Shown: positions 9,491 through 17,000 of the stretch, one piece after another
Numbering within the stretch: the stretch's first letter is position 1
Layout: the number at the start of each line of letters is the position of its first letter
The notes under the pieces: model-generated
What the model saw: the letters and a program-made list of their open reading frames with translations, nothing else
Databases searched by the model: none
Told to the model about the DNA's origin: nothing
Origin: Anianibacter sp965662745
GTDB lineage: Bacteria; Pseudomonadota; Alphaproteobacteria; Rhodobacterales; Rhodobacteraceae
Assembly: GCA_965662745.1 (NCBI GenBank)
Contig: CBFIJK010000007.1
Location: forward strand, 14,801-78,800
Length of the DNA: 64,000 bases
Reading direction: 5' to 3'
Position numbers and translations under genes: made by a program

Positions 9491-9550
9491 TTGGGAAAGG
9501 CCGAGGCGCTGCTGCCACAAACGCCCCGGCCCATTGCGATGTCCCCGCGC

Positions 9551-9856
9551 TTACTGCGCGGGGGTCACCGCCTCGCCGGCAGGGGACGTGCCGGAGGTTT
9601 CGCCAAGAACGGGTGCACCCGGCGCGCCGTCATTCGGCGCCAAGATCGCGGGCTGGCTTGTCCCTGGCGTGGGTGTCGCGTCTTCGCCACCAAAAAACGC
9701 GCTCGACAGCACGGCCCCGACGATCAGAAGGACAACAAGCCCGACAGCCCAGAGCACGGAGGAGCTGGAGCTGACCGGCTGAAGCGCCGCGTCGGCTCGC
9801 ACATGCGAGGCATAGGGATCGGACGGTTTTGAATTGAAGCGGTCGATATGGGCCAT
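9551..9856 (-). CDS. Small single-pass membrane protein, unknown function
   Basis: A 101-residue protein beginning MAHIDRFNSKPSDPYASH, with one transmembrane helix (SSVLWAVGLVVLLIVGAVLSS, about residues 33-53) and a Pro/Gly/Thr-rich low-complexity tail, likely periplasmic. The ATG at 9856 is preceded by AAAGGTGACC, a good ribosome binding site; the longer open frame upstream lacks support. Convergent with ycjF. I do not recognise a family. An 8 bp inverted repeat (CCCCGCGC/GCGCGGGG, 9543-9563) straddles its stop and may help end both transcripts. Confidence 0.65.
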   Translation of the reverse strand: MAHIDRFNSKPSDPYASHVRADAALQPVSSSSSVLWAVGLVVLLIVGAVLSSAFFGGEDATPTPGTSQPAILAPNDGAPGAPVLGETSGTSPAGEAVTPAQ

Positions 9857-10102
9857 GACGGTCACCTTTCTATGGTCTGGCCGCCCGTGTTGGGCTGCGC
9901 TTTGGATAGAGATTGGACCGAAAGGCGCGCTCTGCCATAGGGCGGCGCGATGGCGCCGGATTTCAGGCTTTAGATTGCCGGAACGGGCCGTCTCGGTGGG
10001 CCAGTTCCCGCCGCGCTGCACTGCGGCATGACGCGCGCACGGAAACCCGCCGATGGCGTACGCCGGAGTTGGCAAGAGCCCGCGCATCGGCGCGCAGGCG
10101 CG

Positions 10103-10516
10103 TTACCTCAGAATCGGGACGCCGCCGGGTCCTCGGTCCCGCTCGACCACACCCGCGCGAATGGATCGCCCGATCCGGTGCGCGAGCGCCGACCACGCGG
10201 CAGCCTTTTGCGCATCAAGTTCTTCGCGCAATGTCATGTCGAAGAGCGCCAGCCAGGCCTCGAACATGCCGGGACGCACATTGCCCGCCGCCTTGTGCGT
10301 TTCCATGACGTTGCCGTCATAGCCGCGCGTCCCAAGAATCGCGTTTTCCCAGAACCGCGCGACCTTCGCCTCATGCGCGGGCCAGTCATCGACGTGAACC
10401 GCGAAGACCTGCCCCAGCATCGGATGCTGACGCACTAACGCATAGAACGCCGCGACCACGCGCGCGATCTCTTCGCGGGAGATCTCAAATTTGGGCGGTA
10501 TGGCAGAGCCTGTCAT
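10103..10516 (-). CDS. Group III truncated haemoglobin
   Basis: A 137-residue 2-on-2 globin. The pattern FYALVRQHPMLGQVF near residues 24-38, the following VDDWPAHEAKVARFWENAIL segment and a downstream histidine in METHKAAG are as in group III truncated haemoglobins. The family binds O2, NO or other small ligands, often under microaerobic or nitrosative conditions. It is a single gene, divergent from the ileS leader. The 246 bp region between its stop and the small membrane protein gene (9857-10102) shows nothing I can name. Confidence 0.85.
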   Translation of the reverse strand: MTGSAIPPKFEISREEIARVVAAFYALVRQHPMLGQVFAVHVDDWPAHEAKVARFWENAILGTRGYDGNVMETHKAAGNVRPGMFEAWLALFDMTLREELDAQKAAAWSALAHRIGRSIRAGVVERDRGPGGVPILR

Positions 10517-10592
10517 GCGCCCTGCCTAGCGCCATTTCCCTACCGCACGCAATCCACCCCCCGCCACGCCCCCGTGCAATGCGCCTGCCCCT

Positions 10593-10622
10593 CTGGACCC
10601 CGCGCGCGCCCGTGCCTATAAG
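10593..10622 (+). promoter_or_regulatory. Candidate sigma-70-type promoter of the ileS leader
   Basis: CTGGAC (10593-10598) and TATAAG (10617-10622) are separated by 18 bp. A start 7-8 bp after the -10 would fall at about 10629-10630, on the first base of the leader ATG, so the leader transcript may be leaderless. Position inferred from sequence only. Confidence 0.4.
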
Positions 10623-10629
10623 CGGTCCC

Positions 10630-10680
10630 ATGATGACACGCAGCGCGATCATCCACCGAATTACATGCCCGGCGCTCTGA
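10630..10680 (+). CDS. Putative Ile-rich leader peptide upstream of ileS
   Basis: A 16-codon open frame (MMTRSAIIHRITCPAL) ending 80 bp before ileS. Three of its codons are isoleucine (ATC ATC at 10648-10653 and ATT at 10660-10662), far above expectation for this length in such GC-rich DNA. Its stop codon lies inside a strong hairpin (10668-10694). The arrangement resembles amino-acid-responsive attenuator leaders, in which ribosomes stall at codons for the regulated amino acid. A plausible -10 box places transcription start at the ATG, as known for the leaderless trp leader of Sinorhizobium. I know of no described ileS leader of this type; treat as a hypothesis. Confidence 0.5.
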   Translation: MMTRSAIIHRITCPAL

Positions 10681-10694
10681 CCAGAGCCGCCGGG
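10668..10694 (+). promoter_or_regulatory. Strong hairpin at end of ileS leader peptide
   Basis: CCCGGCGCTCT (10668-10678) pairs with AGAGC-C-GCCGGG (10683-10694) around a GACC loop, leaving one bulged C. It covers the leader stop codon. No U-tract follows, so it is not a classical intrinsic terminator. CGGCGC (10670-10675) can instead pair with GCGCCG (10714-10719), giving a mutually exclusive fold. A second element, ATCCT (10730-10734) with AGGAT (10749-10753), could mask the ileS Shine-Dalgarno. Confidence 0.5.
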
Positions 10695-10760
10695 ACAAGG
10701 CGTCTGAGACTTCGCGCCGCCCTCACCCCATCCTGACATTTCAGCCTGAGGATTCCCCTC

Positions 10761-13715
10761 ATGTGCGCCGACACGCCTGACTACAAGACAACCCTCAACC
10801 TGCCCGAAACAGAGTTTCCGATGCGCGCGGGCCTGCCCAAGCGAGAGCCGGGCTGGCTTGACCGCTGGAAGACCATCGGCATCTATGACCGCTTGCGCGA
10901 AAAAGAGGGGCGCCCGCCCTTCACGCTGCATGACGGTCCTCCCTATGCCAACGGCAACCTGCATATCGGCCACGCGCTGAACAAGGTGCTCAAGGATATG
11001 GTCGTTCGCAGCCAGCAGATGATGGGCAAGGACGCCCGCTATGTGCCCGGCTGGGACTGCCACGGCCTGCCGATCGAGTGGAAGATCGAACAGCAATACC
11101 GCGAAAAGGGGCTCGACAAGGACAAGGTCGACGTGAACGAGTTCCGCCGCGAATGCCGTGAATTCGCGGCCGGATGGATCGACATCCAGCGCGAGGAATT
11201 CAAGCGCCTCGGCGTGACCGGCAATTGGGAAGACCCCTACCTGACGATGGATTTCCACGCCGAGCGGGTCATCGCCGAGGAGTTCATGAAGTTCCTCATG
11301 AACGGCACGCTCTACCAAGGCTCCAAGCCCGTGATGTGGTCACCCGTTGAAAAGACCGCGCTCGCAGAGGCCGAGGTCGAATACCACGACCACCAGAGCC
11401 ACACGATCTGGGTAAAATTCCCCGTCCTTGAGGGTGGCGCGGCCCCGATGCCGCTGGCCGAGCATTCCGATTTCGACGGCGCGAACCAGGCGATCCTTGC
11501 GGACGATCTTCAATCTGCGCAGGTCATCATCTGGACGACGACGCCCTGGACCATCCCGCAGAACCGTGCGGTCTGTTTCGGGCCGTCCATCGGCTACGGC
11601 CTTTACGAGATCACCGGCCGCCCCGAAGAATGCTGGGCGCGCATCGGCGACCGCTATCTGATCGCCGACGCGCTGGCCGGGGATGTCCTGACATCGGCGC
11701 GGCTGGACGAGACCATGTATCGTCGCCTGCGCGACGTGGCCCCCGAAGAGCTTGCCTCGCTGACGCTGGCGCACCCGCTGCGCGGCGTCGAGGGCGGAGA
11801 GGCCGAATGGGATTACGACGTGCCCATGCTGCCGGGCGATCACGTGACGGACGATGCGGGCACAGGCTTCGTTCATACCGCGCCCAGCCATGGCGATGAC
11901 GACTACCAGATCGGCCTGAAATACGGGCTGAAGATGACCCACAACGTCCTCGAAGACGGCTCGTATCGCCCCGATCTGCCGCTCTTTGGAGGCGAGGTCA
12001 TCATCACGCCCAAGGGCAAGGATGGGAAGGCGAACACGGCCGTCATCGACACGCTCGTCTCCGTTGGAAAGCTGTTGGCGCGCGGACGGCTCAAGCACAG
12101 CTATCCGCATTCCTGGCGCTCGAAAGCCCCGGTGATCTATCGCAACACGCCGCAATGGTTCGCCGCCATCGACCGCCCCGTGGGCGACGGGCAGGACCAG
12201 TATGGCGAGACGATCCGCCAGCGTGCGCTGACCTCGATCGACGAGCTGGTGACCTGGACGCCGAAGACGGGGCGCAATCGCCTCTATTCGATGATCGAGA
12301 ACCGCCCCGACTGGGTGCTCTCGCGCCAGCGCGCCTGGGGTGTGCCGCTGACCTGCTTCGTCAAGAAGGGCGCAAAGCCCGACGACGCCGATTTTCTGCT
12401 GCGCGATCCGGCCGTCAATGCCCGCATCGCCGAGGCGTTCGAGGCCGAAGGCGCAGACGCCTGGTACAAGGACGGCGCGAAAGAGCGGTTCCTGAGCGGT
12501 GACTACAACCCAAAGGACTACGAACAGGTCTTCGACATCCTGGACGTCTGGTTCGACAGCGGGTCCACTCACGCCTTCGTCCTGCGCGACCGCGCGGACG
12601 GGTCCGAGGACGGCATCGCCGATCTCTATCTCGAAGGCACCGACCAGCATCGCGGGTGGTTCCATTCGTCCATGCTGCAGGCCTGCGGCACCAAGGGCCG
12701 CGCGCCCTATCGCGGCGTGCTGACCCACGGCTTCACGCTGGATGCCAAGGGCAACAAGATGTCGAAATCGCTGGGCAACACCATCGGCCCGGATCAGGTC
12801 ATCAAGCAATACGGCGCTGATATCCTGCGGCTTTGGGTGGCGCAGACCGACTTTACCGTCGACCAGCGCATCGGGGACGAAATCCTCAAAGGTGTCGCCG
12901 ACAGCTACCGGCGCCTGCGCAACACGATGCGCTATATCCTCGGGTCTCTGCCCGAAGACGTGCCCGCGCTGCCGGAGGATCTGCCGGAACTCGAACGCCT
13001 GATCCTGCACCGCGTGTGGGAGGTCGACCAGACCGTCCGCGCGGCCTACACCGCCTATGACTTCCAGAAGGCCTGGCGGACGGTGTTCGACTTCGCGACG
13101 CTGGATCTGTCGGCCTTCTACTTCGACATCCGCAAGGACGCTTTGTATTGCGACCCCGAAGACAGCACCCGCCGCGTCGCGTCCGAGGCGGTCCTGGGCA
13201 TCCTCTATGACCACATGGTCCACTGGCTGGCCCCGATCCTTGTGTTCACGTCGGAAGAAATCTGGCTGGAACGCCACCCCGAAGACGGCGCGTCGGTCCA
13301 CCTGACGGACATGCCGGTCGCCGATGCTTCGTGGCGCGACGATGCGCTGGCCGAACGGTCAAAACTCGTGCGGGCCGCGCGGCGCGTGGTCACCGGGGCG
13401 CTGGAAGAAAAGCGCCGCGACAAGGTCATCGGCGCCTCACTCGAGGCGGCACCGATCGTGCATCTGTCCGGCAAGACAGCAGACATCGTCACCGATCCCG
13501 CGTATTTCGCTGATCTGTGCATCACGTCCGGCGTGACCCTGACGACCGATCCCGCACCCGCAGGGGCCTTCACCCTGGACGATGTGGCCGACGTCGCTGT
13601 GATCTTTGCCGAGGCGGACGGCACTAAATGCCAGCGCTGCTGGAAGATTCTGCCGGATGTTGGCACCCACAGCCACCCCGATGTCTGCGGGCGCTGCGAC
13701 GCGGCCTTGGGGTAA
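10761..13715 (+). CDS. ileS: Isoleucyl-tRNA synthetase
   Basis: Class I aminoacyl-tRNA synthetase of 984 residues that charges tRNA-Ile. The HIGH motif (HIGH at 68-71 within PPYANGNLHIGHALN) and KMSKS (about 666-670) are intact, with the editing CP1 insertion between. The C terminus carries a four-cysteine zinc finger (CQRC...CGRC, about 955-980). Start ATG follows GAGGA 8 nt upstream. Preceded by a candidate Ile-rich leader peptide and hairpins. Followed by a GC-rich inverted repeat. Confidence 0.97.
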   Translation: MCADTPDYKTTLNLPETEFPMRAGLPKREPGWLDRWKTIGIYDRLREKEGRPPFTLHDGPPYANGNLHIGHALNKVLKDMVVRSQQMMGKDARYVPGWDCHGLPIEWKIEQQYREKGLDKDKVDVNEFRRECREFAAGWIDIQREEFKRLGVTGNWEDPYLTMDFHAERVIAEEFMKFLMNGTLYQGSKPVMWSPVEKTALAEAEVEYHDHQSHTIWVKFPVLEGGAAPMPLAEHSDFDGANQAILADDLQSAQVIIWTTTPWTIPQNRAVCFGPSIGYGLYEITGRPEECWARIGDRYLIADALAGDVLTSARLDETMYRRLRDVAPEELASLTLAHPLRGVEGGEAEWDYDVPMLPGDHVTDDAGTGFVHTAPSHGDDDYQIGLKYGLKMTHNVLEDGSYRPDLPLFGGEVIITPKGKDGKANTAVIDTLVSVGKLLARGRLKHSYPHSWRSKAPVIYRNTPQWFAAIDRPVGDGQDQYGETIRQRALTSIDELVTWTPKTGRNRLYSMIENRPDWVLSRQRAWGVPLTCFVKKGAKPDDADFLLRDPAVNARIAEAFEAEGADAWYKDGAKERFLSGDYNPKDYEQVFDILDVWFDSGSTHAFVLRDRADGSEDGIADLYLEGTDQHRGWFHSSMLQACGTKGRAPYRGVLTHGFTLDAKGNKMSKSLGNTIGPDQVIKQYGADILRLWVAQTDFTVDQRIGDEILKGVADSYRRLRNTMRYILGSLPEDVPALPEDLPELERLILHRVWEVDQTVRAAYTAYDFQKAWRTVFDFATLDLSAFYFDIRKDALYCDPEDSTRRVASEAVLGILYDHMVHWLAPILVFTSEEIWLERHPEDGASVHLTDMPVADASWRDDALAERSKLVRAARRVVTGALEEKRRDKVIGASLEAAPIVHLSGKTADIVTDPAYFADLCITSGVTLTTDPAPAGAFTLDDVADVAVIFAEADGTKCQRCWKILPDVGTHSHPDVCGRCDAALG

Positions 13716-13727
13716 GACTGACAAGAA

Positions 13728-13755
13728 AGGTGCCCGGTCAACGCGCCGGGCACCT
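13728..13755 (+). terminator. Terminator-like hairpin after ileS
   Basis: Perfect 10 bp inverted repeat AGGTGCCCGG/CCGGGCACCT with an 8 nt loop, 12 bp after the ileS stop. There is no T-run, so it may be a processing or Rho-assisted site. Confidence 0.55.
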
Positions 13756-13855
13756 GACCTGCGCCCTCCCCCTGCATCCCTGCACATCACGCGGGGCTTT
13801 TATCTGCCGCCGTTGCCCCTAGGTTCAGCACAGACATAAGCGCGGGAGATCACGC

Positions 13856-14713
13856 ATGACCGAATACACCCCACCCGACGTCTGGACCTGGGACGCCGAG
13901 AACGGCGGCCAGTTTTCCAAGACCAATCGCCCCATCGCCGGGCCGACCCATGACAAGGATCTGCCCGTTGGCGAGCATCCCTATCAGCTTTATTCGCTGG
14001 CCACGCCCAATGGCGTGAAGGTCACCGTCCTCTTTGAAGAGCTGATCGAGGCGGGCCATGATTTCGACTATGACGCCTGGCTCATCAATATCGGCGAGGG
14101 CGATCAGTTCGGATCGGGTTTCGTCGAGGCGAACCCGAACTCGAAAATCCCCGCGCTGATGGACCGCTCTGGCGACAAACCGGTACGCATCTTCGAGAGC
14201 GCAGCGATCATGCTGACGATGGCGGAACGCTATGACGCCTTCCTTGGCGCCTCTTCCGCCCGACCGGAAATGCTGTCCTGGCTCTTCTGGCAGATGGGCT
14301 CTGCGCCCTTCCTCGGTGGCGGTTTCGGCCATTTCTACGCCTACGCACCCGAGAAGATGGAATACCCGATCAACCGGTACGCAATGGAAGCCAAGCGCCA
14401 GCTTGACGTCCTGAACCGGCACCTTGCGGATCACGAGTGGATGGCGGGCGATACCTATACCATCGCCGATATGGCGATCTGGTCGTGGTATGGTCAGCTT
14501 GTGCTGGGGCGGCTCTACGATGCCGCGGAATTCCTGGATGTTGCGTCCTATACGAACGTCGTTCGCTGGGCCGAAAAGATCGACGCACGCCCAGCCGTTC
14601 AACGGGGCCGCATGGTCAATCGCGCCTTCGGAGAGCCGGAAACCCAGCTGCGTGAGCGTCATTCTGCCTCTGACTTCGAGACAAAGACACAGGACAAGAT
14701 CGAAAACGCATGA
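13856..14713 (+). CDS. yghU: YghU-type glutathione transferase / disulfide-bond oxidoreductase
   Basis: A 285-residue glutathione S-transferase-fold protein of the Nu class. N-terminal thioredoxin-like domain with LYSLATPNGVKVTV (about residues 45-58), where the family uses backbone/Thr-Asn contacts rather than a catalytic Cys. NPNSKIPAL and ESAAIM form the glutathione site; an all-helical C-terminal domain follows with DTYTIADMAIWSW. Members reduce organic peroxides and disulfides with two bound glutathiones. The stop overlaps the next gene by 4 bp (ATGA). Confidence 0.88.
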   Translation: MTEYTPPDVWTWDAENGGQFSKTNRPIAGPTHDKDLPVGEHPYQLYSLATPNGVKVTVLFEELIEAGHDFDYDAWLINIGEGDQFGSGFVEANPNSKIPALMDRSGDKPVRIFESAAIMLTMAERYDAFLGASSARPEMLSWLFWQMGSAPFLGGGFGHFYAYAPEKMEYPINRYAMEAKRQLDVLNRHLADHEWMAGDTYTIADMAIWSWYGQLVLGRLYDAAEFLDVASYTNVVRWAEKIDARPAVQRGRMVNRAFGEPETQLRERHSASDFETKTQDKIENA

Positions 14714-14943
14714 GCGTGGACGACGCGGCCATCGCGGGCGTTCTGCGAGAGCTTGCATCGGAACGCGGGACGGGCAGAACCTTTTGCCCGTCCGAAGCCG
14801 CGCGTCGCCTGTCGTCCGACTGGCGGTCCTTGATGCCAGAGGTGCGTCGCGTCGCGGGTGAGATAGGCCTCACCGCAACGCAATCGGGCGCGCCGGTCGA
14901 TCCGGTGTCAGCGCGCGGCCCGATCAGGCTTGGCCTGCCATGA
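14710..14943 (+). CDS. DUF3253 protein
   Basis: A 77-residue protein of the DUF3253 family: helical, with RTFCPSEAARRLSSDWRSLM (about 22-41) and DPVSARGPIRLGL at the end, both family hallmarks, resembling a small winged-helix fold. ATGA overlaps with yghU upstream and with the alkyltransferase downstream show a coupled three-gene unit. The function is not known. Confidence 0.82.
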   Translation: MSVDDAAIAGVLRELASERGTGRTFCPSEAARRLSSDWRSLMPEVRRVAGEIGLTATQSGAPVDPVSARGPIRLGLP

Positions 14944-15389
14944 ACCGCCGCGCGGTCGAAACGCCGCTGGGTTGGCTGACGCTGCATGGCGCTGAAGCTG
15001 TGACGGCGGTGACCTGGGATCGATCAGACGGCGAGAGCACCGAAACTCTCGATCAAGCGGCAGACGAAGTCTCTGCCTATTTCGCTGGAACACTGCGGGC
15101 GTTTTCGGTCCCGCTGAACCCGGGCGGCACACCTTTCCAGTCGCGGTTCTACACCGCCCTGTGCAGTATTCCCTTTGGCGACACACTCGAATACGGCGAT
15201 CTGGCGAAACGGCTTGGGGTGTCGGCGCAAGCCATCGGGCAATCCTGCGGCGCCAACCCGATCCCGATCCTGATCCCATGTCACCGCGTCCTGTCTCGCA
15301 GCGGGCTTGGCGGGTATTCCGGCGCGGGCGGAGTGGAGACGAAGATCGCGCTATTGCGGCATGAAGGTGCGGCGGGGCTGTTGATCTGA
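14940..15389 (+). CDS. ogt: Methylated-DNA--protein-cysteine methyltransferase
   Basis: A 149-residue suicide repair enzyme that removes O6-alkyl groups from guanine in DNA. The active-site motif PCHRV (C114) is intact, preceded by the DNA-binding helix-turn-helix with FGDTLEYGDLAKRLG and followed by GGYSGAGGVETKIALL. It lacks an Ada-type regulatory N domain, so it is the Ogt/stand-alone form. Overlaps the DUF3253 stop by 4 bp. Convergent with the diguanylate cyclase. Confidence 0.9.
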   Translation: MNRRAVETPLGWLTLHGAEAVTAVTWDRSDGESTETLDQAADEVSAYFAGTLRAFSVPLNPGGTPFQSRFYTALCSIPFGDTLEYGDLAKRLGVSAQAIGQSCGANPIPILIPCHRVLSRSGLGGYSGAGGVETKIALLRHEGAAGLLI

Positions 15390-15398
15390 CCCAAGCGG

Positions 15399-16358
15399 TC
15401 ATTCGGCAAAGCTGACCTGTCCGCGCCCGGTGTCTTTCGAGCGATACAGCGCAGCGTCCGCGGCGGCGTGCAGATCATCCAGCCGCACATCCGGGTGATC
15501 GACGGATCGCACCACCCCAAGGCTTGCCGAGACACGGCATTCTGCGCCGTCATAGACAATCGGGATTTCCAGCCGCCGCAGGATACGGCGGCCGATTTTC
15601 TGGATGGCGTCTTGCGTGTGATGCCCCGGCAGGACGAGCACGAATTCATCGCCCCCTACCCGCGCCACGGTATCCCGAGCGCGGGTCTCATCGAGCAGCA
15701 TTTGCGAGACGTGGCGCAGGACGTGATCGCCGGCGGCATGGCCATGGGTGTCGTTGACCGCCTTGAACCAGTCTAGATCGACATGGGCCATGGTGAAGGG
15801 ATGACGCGCCTCGATCAGGCCGATAAGCACCGAGTCCAGCGCACGGCGGTTGCGCAGGCCCGTCAGCGTATCGGTCAGCGCCTGCTGCTCGGCGACGCGG
15901 CGGGCATCCTCGATCCGGTCATTGAGCCGCCGCGTTTCAGAGATCACCGCCTCTTTGGCCTCGAACAGGTACAATAGTTCGACCGTCAGGTCGGTCGGCG
16001 CGAAGTCCCCGGCATTGAGGCCATAGCGGCGAACAGTGTCGATGATACCAATCCCCGGCGAGAGGTTGAACAGGATGCCACCTCCTGAAGGAGCGGCGAT
16101 ACCGGTCAGCGCCAGCCCGCCACCCGACCGCAGGTTAAGCCGCACCGGCGTGGCCGTCGTGATATCAAGCACCTGTCCGCTTTCGGGTCGGCGAATGTCG
16201 GCAATCTCGCCCAGTGCGCGTCCGGTAATGTCACCCGCGATCTTGCGCAGCGTCGGCCCGGCGCGCAGGATGTCGCCGCCGCGCCCGACCAGCAGATGCA
16301 TCGGCATCAGCGCATCCATCGCGGCCCCTTCGAGAGACAATCCCGCCGCGCAGGTCAC
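15399..16358 (-). CDS. Diguanylate cyclase with HNOBA-type sensory domain
   Basis: A 319-residue protein made of an N-terminal HNOBA/PAS-like domain (about 15-120), a coiled-coil linker (about 135-160) and a GGDEF domain. The catalytic GGDEF is intact at about 235-239 and an inhibitory I-site RxxD (RARD, 226-229) sits five residues before it, so active, feedback-regulated c-di-GMP synthesis is expected. The start is a GTG overlapping the H-NOX-like stop (GTGA), so the two are translated together; an ATG 14 codons in is an alternative. In related bacteria H-NOX proteins control such partners in response to NO. Whether this partner still senses NO is doubtful, see the next gene. Confidence 0.88.
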   Translation of the reverse strand: MTCAAGLSLEGAAMDALMPMHLLVGRGGDILRAGPTLRKIAGDITGRALGEIADIRRPESGQVLDITTATPVRLNLRSGGGLALTGIAAPSGGGILFNLSPGIGIIDTVRRYGLNAGDFAPTDLTVELLYLFEAKEAVISETRRLNDRIEDARRVAEQQALTDTLTGLRNRRALDSVLIGLIEARHPFTMAHVDLDWFKAVNDTHGHAAGDHVLRHVSQMLLDETRARDTVARVGGDEFVLVLPGHHTQDAIQKIGRRILRRLEIPIVYDGAECRVSASLGVVRSVDHPDVRLDDLHAAADAALYRSKDTGRGQVSFAE

Positions 16359-16936
16359 AGCGTCGCTGCCATCTCGAATTCGCGGCCAGCGGCGAAGGCC
16401 ATTTCGGCGATGCGCACCGTCAGGGTCTCGCGCCCCGCATCAATCCCCGGAACGAAGGTGACAAGGCTGCCGTATTCATCCGCCATCGCCCCCAGCACGC
16501 CGATGAAGAACTGTGCCATGCCCTTGGGTCCCGGCCCAAGGATCAGCCGCACGCAGCCCGGTGACGGGTGTTCAGCGGTAATTTCGGGAAGGGGCAAATC
16601 GCCGACCGCAAGGCGGGTGCGATGACGCAAATCTTCTAGCGAGATCAGGAAATCGGTGTAACTGGCCCCGCCATAGCGCAGAAGGCGGCGCACGGCGCTG
16701 ACCGTTGGATGCGTGACGATGAACGTGCCGAATTCTTCAAGAAATTCCTGCCGATTCAGCGAGGTCACCAAGAGGATCGCGGCGATCAGGCGTAGCGTCA
16801 CTCGGCTGGGATAGTCCGACATCGCCTCGAACCCGGCAGGCGGCACGCCCGCGCGTGCGGCGACCTTTTCCCACACGTCATAGCCCTTCGTCCGGATCAG
16901 GAACGACTGGACAGACCGGTTTATTAGACCGTTCAT
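16355..16936 (-). CDS. H-NOX-like (heme NO-binding domain) protein
   Basis: A 193-residue H-NOX fold protein: MNGLINRSVQSFL at the N terminus, and SLEDLRHRTRLAVGDLPLP and MAQFFIGVLGAMADEYG in the C-terminal half align with the family. Canonical H-NOX proteins hold heme through a proximal His and a YxSxR motif. Here the proximal position in LEDLRHRT reads Arg104 (with His105 next to it), and YxSxR reads as GPGPK (134-138). Heme binding as known in the family therefore looks lost or altered. It is the upstream partner of the diguanylate cyclase with a 4 bp overlap. Family call is firm; ligand is open. Confidence 0.8.
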   Translation of the reverse strand: MNGLINRSVQSFLIRTKGYDVWEKVAARAGVPPAGFEAMSDYPSRVTLRLIAAILLVTSLNRQEFLEEFGTFIVTHPTVSAVRRLLRYGGASYTDFLISLEDLRHRTRLAVGDLPLPEITAEHPSPGCVRLILGPGPKGMAQFFIGVLGAMADEYGSLVTFVPGIDAGRETLTVRIAEMAFAAGREFEMAATL

Positions 16937-17000
16937 CGCAACCCCATAGCATTCATGACGGAACGCTAGGCGCAGCCCCTTAACAAACCGCTAAGGTGCG

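Noticed and set aside
10681..10760. A T-box riboswitch ahead of ileS
   Set aside because: No T-box sequence (AGGGUGGNACCGCG) is present; T-boxes are not typical of proteobacteria. The leader-peptide model fits better.
11340..13301. A minus-strand open frame of about 650 codons opposite ileS
   Set aside because: Antisense of an intact IleRS with HIGH, KMSKS and zinc finger; no recognisable protein features.
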